DNA of 64,000 nucleotides from Massilia sp. BSC265 (GTDB lineage Bacteria; Pseudomonadota; Gammaproteobacteria; Burkholderiales; Burkholderiaceae_D), in assembly GCF_000740675.1 (NCBI RefSeq), contig NZ_JPXI01000042.1, positions 248,001-312,000 of the forward strand, read 5' to 3'. The notes beneath the pieces were generated by a model. It made no database searches. It had not been told where the DNA came from and saw only the letters and a program-made list of their open reading frames with translations. Made by a program: the position numbers and the translations under genes. Below, piece after piece: positions 6,861 through 16,223 of this stretch (position 1 is its first letter; each line of letters starts with the position of its first letter).

Positions 6861-9560
6861 TCAAGTCCCGAGCTTCGCCAGCAGGTCCTGCACCACATCC
6901 AGCTGCACCGGCTTGGTCAGGTGCCGGTCGAAGCCGGCCTCGCTCGACTTCTGGCGGTCGCTTTCCGCGCCCCAGCCGGTCAGGGCGACCAGCGTCATGT
7001 CTTCGAGGCCTTCCAGCTTGCGCATCGCGCGCGCGGTGTCGTAACCGTCCATGCCCGGCATGCCGATGTCGAGGAAAGCCAGCTGCGGCCGGAACGCGTC
7101 CGCAGCCGCCAGGGCCGCCATGCCGTCGTGCGCCACCTGCGTCAGGTAGCCGCAGGCTTCCAGGATCATCGACAGCGTCGTCGCTGCGTCGACGTTGTCG
7201 TCCACGACCAGGATCCGGATGCCGCCCAGGGCGCCATCCGAGGCATCCGGGGCGGCGTGCAGGAGGGTGTCCTGCACGCCGCTCGCCAGCGGCAGGCGCA
7301 CGGTGAAGGTGCTGCCGGTCTGCGGCCCGCCGCTCGCTGCCGAGACGCTGCCGCCATGCATGTCCACCAGCCGGCGCACCAGCGACAGGCCGATCCCCAG
7401 CCCGCCCTGCGAGCGCGCCAGGTGTTGGCCGACCTGGCTGAACATGTCGAATACCGAGGTCAGGGCGTCCGGCGGGATGCCGATTCCGTTGTCCGAGACG
7501 GCGACCACCGCCTCCTGTCCTTCGACCCGCAGCGACAGGCCGATGCGCCCGCCGCTGGGGGTGTACTTGGCGGCGTTGTTGAGCAGGTTGGCCACCACCT
7601 GGGCGATGCGGGTCACGTCCACCTCGGCCGGCACCCCGTGCTCCGGCACGTCCACCGAGAGCTCGTGGTGGCCGGTCTCGATCAGCGGCAGGCTGGTCTC
7701 GACGGCACTCGACAGCACGCTGCGCAGATCGGCGCGTTCCTTCTTGAGTTCCAGCTTGCCACCGCTGATGCGGGCGATGTCGAGCAGGTCGTCGATCAGG
7801 TGCACCATGTGGCTGACCTGGCGTTCCATCATCTCGCGCACCCGCGCCACCGAGGCAGGATTGTCGCTGTTCAGGCGCATGACGGACAGGCCGCTGCGGA
7901 TCGGCGCCAGCGGGTTGCGCAGCTCGTGCGCCAGCGTGGCCAGGAACTCGGTCTTGCGGCGGTCGGCCTCTTCCAGGTCGGTGGCCAGCTTGCGCAGGGT
8001 TTCCTCGGACTGCTTGCGCGCCGTGATGTCGCTGAACAGCAGCGCCACCCGCCTGCTGTCCGGTCCGCCGAGGCGGGTGGCGTAGACGTCGAACCAGCGT
8101 TCCATGGCCGGGGCCGGGTTCTCGAAGCGCACCGGCTCGCCGGTGGTGGCGACCCGGCCGTAGGTCTCGAACCAGAAATCGTCGAGGGTCGGGATCAGCT
8201 CCTTCGCGGTCTTGCCTACCGCGTCGCGCAGGCCGGTATGGACCTCGAACATCGGGTTCATCTCGAGGAAGCGGTAATCCACCGGCCGCTCCTGCTCGTC
8301 GAAGATCATTTCCAGGATGCAGAAGCCCTGGTCGACCGATTCGAACAGGGTGCGGTAGCGCTCCTCGCTGGCACGCAGCTTCTCGGCGGCGCGCCTGCTT
8401 TCGGTGGTGTCGACCACGATCGCCACCAGTCCCTGGAACTCGCCGTTCGGACCGCGCAGCGCATTGACGCTGCTGGTGGCAGGTATGCAGCTGCCGTCGC
8501 AGCGCAGGTATTCCTTCTCGATGACCACACCCGCCTCGCCGGCCGCCAGGCGCTGCACCGCTTCTTGCGTCACCGGTAGCGAATCCGGGGCGGTGACGTC
8601 GAGCACGCTCGCGCCCAGCAGTTCTGCTTCCGTACGCTGTACCAGGTCGCAGTACTTCTGGTTGACCAGGGTGATGCGGCCCTCGGGGTCCATCTGCACC
8701 ACGCCGGTGGCGGCCTGGCTGACGATCTTCTGGAAGCGTTCGCGGCTCTCGTACAGCTCGATCTCGGCGAGCTTGCGGTCGGTGACGTCGATGCCGTGCA
8801 CCAGGATGCCCGTCACCTGGCCGGCCGGGTCGCGCATGGGCATATAGACATAATCGACGAAGCGTCGTTCCAGCGGCGCATTGGGGCGGCGCTGCAGCAT
8901 CACCGGCACGTCGGTGCCGAATACCGGCTCGCCGGTCCGGTATACCCCGTCCAGCAGCTCGATGAAACCCTGGTTAGCGATTTCGGGCAGCGCCTCGCGC
9001 AACGGCACGCCGATGCTGGAGCGGCCGCCGACCAGCTGCAGGTAGCGTTCGTTTTCCAGCTCGAACACGTGCTCCGGGCCGGTAAATACGCACATGAAGG
9101 CCGGCGCCTGCCGGAACACGTCTTCCATGCGTTGGCTGGCGCTGCTCAGCTGGGCCAGCAGGTCTTCGCGCTCGGCCTCGGCGCGCACCTGGTCGGTGAT
9201 GTCGCGCGAGGTCACCAGCAGGCCAGCTTCGCCGACGTGGCTGATGGTGACCTCCCACCATTTGACGGCGCCGCCGGCCGTCGGGCAGGGTCCGCGCAAG
9301 CGGCCGAGGCCGCTGGTACGCGCCGCCGTCATTGCATGCTCGACCTCGGCGCGCTGCGACTCCGGCCACAGCGCAGCCCAGGACTGGCCGCGCACGGCCT
9401 CGATACTGCCGAGTTCCATGGCGCGCAGGCCATTGCCATTCATCGCGACGATATGGCCTTCCCCGTCGAGCAGTTTGACGCAGTCGGGACTGGCTTCGAA
9501 GAGCTGGTGGCCTAGCGAGGCCGGGTCGAGCGCTTGCAAGGCGTCGCTGCTGTCCTGCAT
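6861..9560 (-). CDS. Hybrid sensor histidine kinase with four PAS domains and a C-terminal receiver
   Basis: Soluble multi-sensor kinase of 899 residues with no clear transmembrane segment. Domain order is PAS (about 13-130), a PAS-like region carrying QAPAFMCVFTGPEHVFELEN (about 150-275), PAS (280-400), PAS (405-520), then HisKA with the phospho-acceptor His545 in LATLAHELRNPLAP. HATPase follows, with N-box LLNNAAKYTPSGG and G-boxes DNGIGIP and GGLGIGLSLVRRLV. A receiver with phospho-acceptor Asp831 in FLDIGMPGMDG ends the protein. No separate response regulator lies next to it. The signal is unknown. It converges with ynfA and is divergent from phoX, but the PHO boxes there face phoX, so a role in phosphate sensing is not implied. 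Confidence 0.93.
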   Translation of the reverse strand: MQDSSDALQALDPASLGHQLFEASPDCVKLLDGEGHIVAMNGNGLRAMELGSIEAVRGQSWAALWPESQRAEVEHAMTAARTSGLGRLRGPCPTAGGAVKWWEVTISHVGEAGLLVTSRDITDQVRAEAEREDLLAQLSSASQRMEDVFRQAPAFMCVFTGPEHVFELENERYLQLVGGRSSIGVPLREALPEIANQGFIELLDGVYRTGEPVFGTDVPVMLQRRPNAPLERRFVDYVYMPMRDPAGQVTGILVHGIDVTDRKLAEIELYESRERFQKIVSQAATGVVQMDPEGRITLVNQKYCDLVQRTEAELLGASVLDVTAPDSLPVTQEAVQRLAAGEAGVVIEKEYLRCDGSCIPATSSVNALRGPNGEFQGLVAIVVDTTESRRAAEKLRASEERYRTLFESVDQGFCILEMIFDEQERPVDYRFLEMNPMFEVHTGLRDAVGKTAKELIPTLDDFWFETYGRVATTGEPVRFENPAPAMERWFDVYATRLGGPDSRRVALLFSDITARKQSEETLRKLATDLEEADRRKTEFLATLAHELRNPLAPIRSGLSVMRLNSDNPASVARVREMMERQVSHMVHLIDDLLDIARISGGKLELKKERADLRSVLSSAVETSLPLIETGHHELSVDVPEHGVPAEVDVTRIAQVVANLLNNAAKYTPSGGRIGLSLRVEGQEAVVAVSDNGIGIPPDALTSVFDMFSQVGQHLARSQGGLGIGLSLVRRLVDMHGGSVSAASGGPQTGSTFTVRLPLASGVQDTLLHAAPDASDGALGGIRILVVDDNVDAATTLSMILEACGYLTQVAHDGMAALAAADAFRPQLAFLDIGMPGMDGYDTARAMRKLEGLEDMTLVALTGWGAESDRQKSSEAGFDRHLTKPVQLDVVQDLLAKLGT

Positions 9561-9628
9561 GAGGTGGGTTCCTTGTTGGGTCCCGGCAGTATATCTGCAT
9601 ACCTAACCGTCCGTCGCCGGTTTATGAA

Positions 9629-9668
9629 TGTCACAGAATTGTTATGAAATGGTCACGAGGAAGTCATT
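9629..9668 (+). promoter_or_regulatory. Two overlapping PHO boxes (PhoB sites) upstream of phoX
   Basis: Four 7-bp direct repeats follow one another at exact 11-bp spacing: TGTCACA (9629), TGTTATG (9640), GGTCACG (9651) and AGTCATT (9662), separated by A/T-rich 4-bp linkers GAAT, AAAT and AGGA. This is the 7-4-7 arrangement of PhoB sites, repeated. A possible -10 element TACCAT at 9678-9683 begins 10 bp after the last repeat, the spacing known for PhoB-activated promoters where the box replaces the -35. The phoX start is 36 bp further on. Confidence 0.8.
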
Positions 9669-9718
9669 TTCGCTGCCTACCATGCACGAACTTTTCCTAA
9701 CTACCAACAGGATTACCC

Positions 9719-11983
9719 GTGAACAAGCCGACCGACCTCGCCCGCATCCCTGTCGACCATGACGACATCGATACGAACGTTTCGTCGAACGAACATTTCA
9801 GCACCGTCCTCGAAGCCCGCCTGAGCCGCCGCAGCCTGCTGCGCGGCGGCGCCGCGACGGCTGCTTCCGCCCTGCTGGGTGCCATCGGCCTGAGCGGTTG
9901 CGGCGGTTCGGACAACGACACCGTCACCGCACCGACTCCACCTGTCGGCACCACGCCGCCGCCGCCGCCGCCGGAAAAGCTGCTCGGCTTCAGCGCCGTG
10001 TCCAAGAGCCTGGCCGACACCGTCGTCGTCCCGGCCGGCTACACCGCCAGCGTCCTGTACGCGCTGGGCGATCCGCTCACCGCGAATACCGCCGCGTACA
10101 AGAACGACGGCACCGACGGCGACTTCGAGAACCGCGCCGGCGACCACCACGACGGCATGGAGTTCTTCCCGCTGTCCAGCACCGGCACCGCGTCGACCAG
10201 CGCGAACGACCGCGGCCTGCTGGCGATGAACCACGAAGCCACCACCGACGAAAAACTGTCTTCGTTCTTCGTGCATGCAAACGGCGGCACCATGACCTTG
10301 CCGCGCCCGGCTGCGGAAGTGGACAAGGAAATGGCGCTGCATGGCCTGTCGGTGGTCGAAGTGCGCCGCAATGGCGCCAAGTGGGAATACCTGAAGGATT
10401 CCTCGTTCAACCGCCGCGTGCACCAGCAGACCGAGGTCGAGATCTCGGGCCCGGTGCGCGGCAACGCGCTGGTGGTCACCAAGTACTCGACCAATGGCAC
10501 GAAGATCCGCGGCACCCTGAACAACTGCGGCACCGGCAAGACCCCGTGGAACACCTACCTGTCGGGCGAAGAGAACTGGGCTGGCTACTTCACCCGCGCG
10601 GCCACGGACGACGCCGCACGCGGCGACAGGAGCGTGGTCTCGCTCAACCGCTATGGCCGCAACCAGGGCGCCGCTTCGCGCCACGGCTGGGAAACCGGCG
10701 GTACGGACGACAAATACCAGCGTTGGGACATCAGCAAAAAAGGCGCCTCGATCGACGGTAGCGACGATTACCGCAACGAAATGAACGGCATGGGCTACAT
10801 CGTCGAGATGGATGCCTACGACAAGGCCAAGGCGATCAAGAAACGCACCGCGCTGGGCCGCTTCGCCCACGAGAGCGCCGTGTTCGGCAAGCCGGTCGCG
10901 GGCCAGCCGCTGGCCGTGTACATGGGCGACGATTCGCGCAACGAATACATCTTCAAGTTCGTCTCGACCGCTGTCTGGGCCGCCGCCGACGCAACGGCTG
11001 CCGACCGCATCGCCACCGGCGACAAGTACCTCGACAGCGGCAAGCTGTACGTGGCCAAGTTCGCCGCCGACGGCACCGGCCAGTGGATCGAGCTGTCGAT
11101 CTCCAACCCGGCCATCGCTTCCTATGCCGCCTACAAGTTCGCCGACCAGGCCGACGTGCTGGTCAACGCTCGCTTGGCAGGTGATGCCGTGGGCGCGACC
11201 AAGATGGACCGCCCGGAATGGTGCTCGGTGCACCCGGGTACCGGCGAGATCTACTTCACGCTGACCAACAACAGCAACCGCCGCGTCGAGCCGAGCGGTT
11301 CGAGCCAGGCCGCGCCGGACGCCGCCAACCCGCGCGTCTACACCGACATGAAGGGCACGACTGCGCAGCAGGGCAACCCGAACGGCCACATCATCCGCGT
11401 CAAGGAAGGCACTGCCGGTTCGACTTCCACCAGCTTCAACTGGGACGTCTACCTGTTCGGCGCCGAAGCCGGCGCAGCCGCCGCCACCGTGAACCTGTCC
11501 GGCCTCACCGCCGACCAGGACTTCTCGAGCCCGGACGGCCTGGCCTTCAGCACCTCCACCGGCATCTGCTGGATCCAGACCGACGACGGGGCCTACACCG
11601 ACGTCACCAACTGCATGATGCTGGCCGGCGTGCCGGGCAAGGTGGGCGACGGCAAGAAGGTCACCCTGAACTACCCGCGCGCCAACGGCACGACCCTGAG
11701 TGTGGACACCTACGTCGGCCAGACCGCCACCACGGATACGCTCAAGCGCTTCCTGGTCGGTCCGGTCGGTTCGGAGATCACGGGCATCGCCGAGACTCCG
11801 GACGGCAAGGCACTGTTCGTGAACATCCAGCACCCGGGTGAGAACACCGCTGCCGGCAATATCGCCGACCCGGCCAAGTACACCAGCCAGTGGCCGTCAA
11901 ACGCCGGCTACGGCGCCGGCAAGCGCCCGCGCTCGGCGACCATCGTGATCACCAAGAACGACGGTGGCCGGATCGGTACCTGA
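9719..11983 (+). CDS. phoX: PhoX family alkaline phosphatase (DUF839), Tat-exported
   Basis: Periplasmic calcium/iron-dependent alkaline phosphatase that frees phosphate from organic esters during phosphate starvation. The protein has 754 residues. The start is a GTG at 9719. The N-terminus has a Tat signal, SRRSLLRGGAA at residues 36-46, followed by a hydrophobic stretch and LSGCGG, so it may be a Tat-exported lipoprotein (Cys61). PhoX landmarks are DHHDGMEFFPL, LLAMNHEATTDEKL, LSGEENWAGYF, GRFAHESAVF, VYMGDDSRNEYIFKFV and MDRPEWCSVHP. The tandem PHO boxes upstream fit control by PhoB. A strong terminator follows the gene. Confidence 0.95.
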   Translation: MNKPTDLARIPVDHDDIDTNVSSNEHFSTVLEARLSRRSLLRGGAATAASALLGAIGLSGCGGSDNDTVTAPTPPVGTTPPPPPPEKLLGFSAVSKSLADTVVVPAGYTASVLYALGDPLTANTAAYKNDGTDGDFENRAGDHHDGMEFFPLSSTGTASTSANDRGLLAMNHEATTDEKLSSFFVHANGGTMTLPRPAAEVDKEMALHGLSVVEVRRNGAKWEYLKDSSFNRRVHQQTEVEISGPVRGNALVVTKYSTNGTKIRGTLNNCGTGKTPWNTYLSGEENWAGYFTRAATDDAARGDRSVVSLNRYGRNQGAASRHGWETGGTDDKYQRWDISKKGASIDGSDDYRNEMNGMGYIVEMDAYDKAKAIKKRTALGRFAHESAVFGKPVAGQPLAVYMGDDSRNEYIFKFVSTAVWAAADATAADRIATGDKYLDSGKLYVAKFAADGTGQWIELSISNPAIASYAAYKFADQADVLVNARLAGDAVGATKMDRPEWCSVHPGTGEIYFTLTNNSNRRVEPSGSSQAAPDAANPRVYTDMKGTTAQQGNPNGHIIRVKEGTAGSTSTSFNWDVYLFGAEAGAAAATVNLSGLTADQDFSSPDGLAFSTSTGICWIQTDDGAYTDVTNCMMLAGVPGKVGDGKKVTLNYPRANGTTLSVDTYVGQTATTDTLKRFLVGPVGSEITGIAETPDGKALFVNIQHPGENTAAGNIADPAKYTSQWPSNAGYGAGKRPRSATIVITKNDGGRIGT

Positions 11984-12034
11984 CCCTACCTGAACCGGCG
12001 CCCTGGCGCCGGCTGTAGCAAACTCCCATCCTTT

Positions 12035-12066
12035 GGGCTGGACGTGCAGGCGTCCAGCCCTTTTTT
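12035..12066 (+). terminator. Rho-independent terminator after phoX
   Basis: A perfect 10-bp stem GGGCTGGACG (12035-12044) pairs with CGTCCAGCCC (12051-12060) around a 6-nt loop and is followed by six T. A second GC-rich hairpin, CCGGCGCC/GGCGCCGG, lies just before it at about 11995-12012. Confidence 0.92.
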
Positions 12067-12141
12067 CGTCCACCGCAAGGAGTGTTGACGCGAGGCATGC
12101 CAGCATCGTGGATGCGCCATTCAACGCCGCAGGAGCACGCC

Positions 12142-12594
12142 ATGCCGACCGTCACGCTGTCCACCTATCTGCGCATCACGCGCGCGAGCGCCCTGTTCGA
12201 CATCCTCGTTGTCGCGCCCTTCGCCACGCCGTGGAGCTTCCTGCTGCTTTACCCGCAGCTCAACGCGCTCAACCTGTGGTTGGGCGGCAGCATGCTGCCG
12301 CCCTTTGCCGGGATTCACGTCCTGATCACCTGCCTGATGGGCAGCCTGGTCCTGCTGTGGTCCGTGCGGCGCCTGCTGGAACCGAGCCTGGCGCTCGGAC
12401 GCTACGACGGCGCCGGGCGCTTCCTGTTCGCGACCTGGATGCTGTGGGCGCTGGTGCAGGGCGGACTGCCGCTGGTCTGGCTGTTCCTGGTGCCGGAACT
12501 GCTGTGGGGCGTGGCGCAGTGGTGGCCGGTCGCACCCTCGCGCACGGCCCAGCGCAGCAACAGGCCGGGCCTGAAGCTGGTGCATGCGTCCTAG
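12142..12594 (+). CDS. Small integral membrane protein, unknown function
   Basis: Protein of 150 residues that I do not recognise. The ATG at 12142 is preferred because an AGGAG site stands 8 bp before it; the open frame begins 20 codons earlier without support. Hydrophobic segments lie at about 18-38, 48-75 and 95-130, so three to four membrane helices are likely, with a basic C-terminal tail. It follows the phoX terminator and its stop overlaps the stop of argP from the other strand. Confidence 0.7.
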   Translation: MPTVTLSTYLRITRASALFDILVVAPFATPWSFLLLYPQLNALNLWLGGSMLPPFAGIHVLITCLMGSLVLLWSVRRLLEPSLALGRYDGAGRFLFATWMLWALVQGGLPLVWLFLVPELLWGVAQWWPVAPSRTAQRSNRPGLKLVHAS

Positions 12595-13493
12595 GTCAGC
12601 AGCACCTCGCGCGCGGCCTTGACCAGCGCCGCGCCCATGCGCTCGAGCCGCGGCGGCTGGATGCGCCAGGCATGCCAGTAGAGCGGCACGTCCACGTGCA
12701 GGTCGGGCGCCAGGTCCACCAGGCTGCCGTCCTCCAGCATGGCGCCGCACTGTTCCGTCGGCAGCATGCCGTAGCCCATGCCGATCCGGATCGCCGCAAC
12801 AAAAGGGTCGCTGGCCGGCACGTAGTGGAAGGGATAAGCGCCTTCGGGCAGGCCGAAGTGCTTCAGCAGGAAGACCGACTGCAGCGAGTCCTTGCGGTCG
12901 AAGACCACCACCGGCGCGCGGCGCGCCGTCTCGCGGTTGAAGCCGTCGGCGAACCACTGCCGGGCGAAGGCTGTCGAGGCCACCATCCGGTAGCGCATCA
13001 GTCCCAGCGGGCTCACGCTGCAGCCATGCATCGGCACCGCTTCGCCGGCCACGCAGGCCACCACGCGGCCCTGCGCCAAGAGGGCGAAGGTATGGCCCTG
13101 GTTGTCGAGCACGAACTCCACCAGCAGTTCCTCCGCCGCGAGGATCGGCGCCAGCACCGGCAGCAGCCAGGTGGCCAGGGTGTCGTTGTTGACCGCGATC
13201 GCGACCCGGGTCGGACCGTCGTCCATGCCCATTTCGGCCAGGAACTCGGATTCCAGCAGGGTGGAGCGGCGCAGGTACTGCAGCAGGCGCGTGCCCGGCC
13301 CGGTGGGGCGGCAGGGGCGGCTGCGCACCAGCAGCGGCGTGCCGAAATCCTGCTCCAGCGCCGAAATGCGCTGCGAGACGGCCGAGGGGCTGAGCGACAG
13401 CTGCACGGCCGCCCCTTCCAGGCTGCCGGTGTCGACCGCGGCAATGAAGGCCGCGCTGCGGCGGGGATCGATCTGCATCAGGATGTTATGCAA
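12591..13493 (-). CDS. argP: LysR-family regulator ArgP/LysG (IciA-like)
   Basis: Activator of a basic amino acid exporter, responding to lysine and arginine in the family. The protein has 300 residues. The winged helix at the N-terminus reads FIAAVDTGSLEGAAVQLSLS then SAVSQRISALEQDFGTPLLVR, with the ArgP-type PCRPTGPGTRLLQYLRR after it. The effector domain fills the rest. The gene is divergent from a LysE-type exporter with 93 bp between starts, the classic lysG-lysE/argP-argO pairing. An inverted repeat in that gap may be its operator. Starts at codon 1 or at Met6 are both possible. Confidence 0.9.
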   Translation of the reverse strand: MHNILMQIDPRRSAAFIAAVDTGSLEGAAVQLSLSPSAVSQRISALEQDFGTPLLVRSRPCRPTGPGTRLLQYLRRSTLLESEFLAEMGMDDGPTRVAIAVNNDTLATWLLPVLAPILAAEELLVEFVLDNQGHTFALLAQGRVVACVAGEAVPMHGCSVSPLGLMRYRMVASTAFARQWFADGFNRETARRAPVVVFDRKDSLQSVFLLKHFGLPEGAYPFHYVPASDPFVAAIRIGMGYGMLPTEQCGAMLEDGSLVDLAPDLHVDVPLYWHAWRIQPPRLERMGAALVKAAREVLLT

Positions 13494-13501
13494 ATGAAGT
13501 T

Positions 13502-13559
13502 TTGCTTAACCAAGTTTAGAAATCATGAATATATTTGAACTTTGCCGTGTGGTAAGCAA
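13502..13559. promoter_or_regulatory. Possible ArgP operator in the argP-lysE gap
   Basis: Inverted arms TTGCTTAACCA (13502-13512) and TGGTAAGCAA (13550-13559) match with one base missing and flank an A/T-rich centre. The position between divergent argP and lysE suggests a site for the regulator or its promoters. No binding consensus was checked. Confidence 0.35.
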
Positions 13560-13586
13560 CCATCGATGCTTTCGTGGAGGTGTATC

Positions 13587-14204
13587 GTGTTTTCGCAACA
13601 GGTTTTCTTGCAGGGGCTGGGTTTGGGAGCCAGCCTGATCATGGCCATCGGCGCACAGAACGCGCACGTGATCCGCACCGGGGTGCGCGGCCAGCACGTG
13701 CTGGCGACGGTGGCCACCTGCATCGTGGTCGACGTGGTGCTGATCGCGCTCGGCATCGCCGGACTTGGCGCGCTGGTGGAAGCCTCGCCCAGCCTGATGG
13801 CGGTCGCCCGCTATGGCGGTGCGGCTTTCCTCGTCTGGTATGGCTGGCGCTGCTGGAAGAGCAGCCTGCGCGGCGGCGCGTCGCTTGCGCTGTCCGAAGA
13901 GGACAAGGCCCAGACCCTGGGCCGCGCCCTGGCCACCGTGCTGGCGCTGTCGCTGCTCAACCCGCATGTCTACCTCGATACCGTGGTGGTGCTGGGGGCG
14001 GTCGGCAGCAGCCTGGCCGGCGATGCGCGTTTCTCCTTCGCGCTCGGGGCGATGACGGCTTCGGTGCTGTGGTTCTCGGCGCTCGGCCTCGGCGCCCAGC
14101 GCTTCGCGCCCGTGCTCGGCCGTCCCGCGGTATGGCGTGCGATCGAGGGCTTTACCGGCACGCTGATGCTGGTGCTGGCCTACCTTCTCGTACGCGGAGC
14201 ATGA
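13587..14204 (+). CDS. LysE/ArgO-family basic amino acid exporter
   Basis: Inner-membrane exporter for lysine and/or arginine. The protein has 205 residues. The start is the GTG at 13587, which has GGAGG at 13576-13580; the ATG of the longer frame lacks a ribosome site and family support. Family features are GLGLGASLIMAIGAQNAHVIR at the N-terminus, a central basic loop, SLLNPHVYLDTVVVLGAVG and a C-terminal helix. Six membrane helices are expected. The divergent argP supports export induced by lysine or arginine. Substrate specificity cannot be told from sequence. Confidence 0.92.
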   Translation: MFSQQVFLQGLGLGASLIMAIGAQNAHVIRTGVRGQHVLATVATCIVVDVVLIALGIAGLGALVEASPSLMAVARYGGAAFLVWYGWRCWKSSLRGGASLALSEEDKAQTLGRALATVLALSLLNPHVYLDTVVVLGAVGSSLAGDARFSFALGAMTASVLWFSALGLGAQRFAPVLGRPAVWRAIEGFTGTLMLVLAYLLVRGA

Positions 14205-14259
14205 AGGTACAGCTCTCGCTATACTCATGATTGCACCCTGACCCGACGGAGCCGCAATC

Positions 14260-15321
14260 ATGAGCCACGACCTGTTGTCGAAGCTGGACATCCGCTACCC
14301 CATCATCCAGGCCCCGATGGCGGGCATCTCCACCCCGGCGCTGGCCGCGGCCGTCTCGGAAGCGGGCGGACTCGGCTCGATCGCCGTTGGCCACATGACG
14401 GCGGAAGGGGCCAGGACCGCGATCGCCGCAGTACGGGAGAGGACCGCGCGGCCCTTCCACGTCAACGTATTCACCCATGCGCCTGCGCGGGCAGACCCGG
14501 CACGCGAGGCGACTTGGCTCGCGTGGCTGCGTCCGCATTTTGAGCGCTTCGGCGCCCAGCCTCCTGCCGCCTTGAGCGAGATCTACCGCAGCTTCCTGGA
14601 GGATGACGCGATGTGCGAGATGCTACTGGAAGAGCGCCCCGCCGTGGTCAGCTTCCATTTCGGCCTGCCGCAGCAAGAGAAGATCGACGTCCTGAAGGCC
14701 GCCGGCATCGTCCTGTTTACCACGGCGACCTCGCTGGACGAAGCCCGCCAGATCGAGGAAGCGGGGATCGACGTGATCGTCGCCCAGGGCATCGAGGCGG
14801 GCGGGCACCGCGGCATGTTCGATCCTTCCGTGCCCGATCCGGCCTTGCCCACCTTCGAGCTGCTGGAACAGTTGCGCGACAAGGTCTCGCTCCCGCTGGT
14901 CGCGGCCGGCGGCATCATGGATGGGAAGCACATCCGCACCGCCTTCTACCACGGCGCCAGCGCGGTCCAGATGGGCAGCGCCTTCATCGCCTGCCCCGAG
15001 TCTTCGGCCCCGCCGCACCATCGTGCATTGATCGCCCAGGGCGGCGGGCTGCAGACTGCGCTCACGGCCGCCATTTCCGGCCGCCCGGCGCGCGGCATCG
15101 TCAACCGCTTGTTCACCGAGGTCGGAGCAGAGGGTCATCCGCCGCTGCCGGACTATCCGATCACCTACGACGCCGCCAAGGCCCTGCATGCGGCCGCATC
15201 CGGCAAGAACAGTCAGGACTACTCCGTCAACTGGGGTGGTACCAACTTTGCCCAGGCGCGTGCCATGCCGGCAGGCGAACTCATTGCCACATTGGCAGCG
15301 GAGATCAACGAGGCTGTCTAA
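14260..15321 (+). CDS. Nitronate monooxygenase (NPD family flavoprotein)
   Basis: FMN enzyme that oxidises alkyl nitronates, such as propionate-3-nitronate. The protein has 353 residues and a TIM-barrel fold. Visible motifs are YPIIQAPMAGISTPALAAAV at the N-terminus, GGLGSIAVGHMT, then IVAQGIEAGGHRG (about 172-184), LPLVAAGGIMDGKHIRTAF and ASAVQMGSAFIAC for FMN phosphate binding. The gene is preceded by a GACGGAG ribosome site and converges with a LysR gene, the two stops overlapping by 4 bp. Whether it belongs to class I or II is not settled. Confidence 0.9.
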   Translation: MSHDLLSKLDIRYPIIQAPMAGISTPALAAAVSEAGGLGSIAVGHMTAEGARTAIAAVRERTARPFHVNVFTHAPARADPAREATWLAWLRPHFERFGAQPPAALSEIYRSFLEDDAMCEMLLEERPAVVSFHFGLPQQEKIDVLKAAGIVLFTTATSLDEARQIEEAGIDVIVAQGIEAGGHRGMFDPSVPDPALPTFELLEQLRDKVSLPLVAAGGIMDGKHIRTAFYHGASAVQMGSAFIACPESSAPPHHRALIAQGGGLQTALTAAISGRPARGIVNRLFTEVGAEGHPPLPDYPITYDAAKALHAAASGKNSQDYSVNWGGTNFAQARAMPAGELIATLAAEINEAV

Positions 15322-16223
15322 GGCTCACGCGCGAGGGGCCGGCAGCGCTCCTCGACCAACGCATGCAGCAGCTTCACCGCCGGCGAGAACTGCCTGCGGT
15401 GCGGGCATACCAGGTGCAGCGGCGTGGGCTCGCCCGGCACCTCCGGCAGCAGCACTTCCAGCCGCCCCTGCGCCACGTCGCCGCTAACGTCGAGCCAGGA
15501 TTTGTAGGCGATGCCTTCGCCGGCCAGCGCCCAGCGCCGCACCACCTCGGCATCGTCGCTCACCAGCCGCCCCGACACCTGCACCAGCCGCGCGCCCTCT
15601 GGCACCGGGAAGGACCAGCGGTCGTAGGTGCGGCCGCGCAGCCGGTACTGCAGGCAGTTGTGATCGGCCAGCTCGTCGAGCGAGCCCGGGCGTCCATGCC
15701 GTGCGATATAGCCGGGCGAGGCCACCAGTACGCGGCGGTTGCCGGGTGCGACCGGCAGGGCGACATAGCTGGCGTCGTCGATCTGGCCGTAGCGCAGGGC
15801 GACGTCGACCGGGTCGCGGAACACGTCCGCCACCTGGTCCGATACCAGCAGCTGGATGTCGAGCCCGGGATGGTCGCGCCGGAATTCCGAGATCCATGGC
15901 AGCAGCAGGTTGCGCCCGAAGTCGGAAGGCGCCGCGATCTGCAAGGTGCCGGTCAGGCAGTTGGCATCGCCGCGGATGCCGTCGTAGCCCTCGCGCAGGG
16001 CCTGCAGCGCGTCCTGCGCGAAGGGCAGGTAGCGCTTGCCCTCCTCGGTCAGGCGCAGGCTGCGCGTCGAGCGCGCGAACAGGCGGATGTCGAGCTCGCG
16101 CTCGAGCCGCCCGATCGCCGCGCTGGCCTGCCCGGGCAGCAGGTCGACTTCGCGCGCGGCCTTCGAAAAGCTGCCCAGGGCGGCGCTTCGCACGAACAGT
16201 GCCAGGTCATCCAGCCTGATCAT
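15318..16223 (-). CDS. LysR-family transcriptional regulator
   Basis: DNA-binding regulator of 301 residues. The helix-turn-helix is at residues 1-60 (LALFVRSAALGSFSKAAREV, then ASAAIGRLERELDIRLFAR and TRSLRLTEEGKRYLPFA). A periplasmic-binding-like effector domain starts near residue 90. It belongs to the large CrgA-like group. It is divergent, with a 102-bp gap, from the quinone oxidoreductase gene and probably controls it and the nitroreductase behind it. The effector is unknown. Confidence 0.9.
   Translation of the reverse strand: MIRLDDLALFVRSAALGSFSKAAREVDLLPGQASAAIGRLERELDIRLFARSTRSLRLTEEGKRYLPFAQDALQALREGYDGIRGDANCLTGTLQIAAPSDFGRNLLLPWISEFRRDHPGLDIQLLVSDQVADVFRDPVDVALRYGQIDDASYVALPVAPGNRRVLVASPGYIARHGRPGSLDELADHNCLQYRLRGRTYDRWSFPVPEGARLVQVSGRLVSDDAEVVRRWALAGEGIAYKSWLDVSGDVAQGRLEVLLPEVPGEPTPLHLVCPHRRQFSPAVKLLHALVEERCRPLAREP

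Noticed and set aside
9713-11833. 706-codon minus-strand frame antisense to phoX
   Set aside because: No family features; typical antisense shadow of a GC-rich gene.
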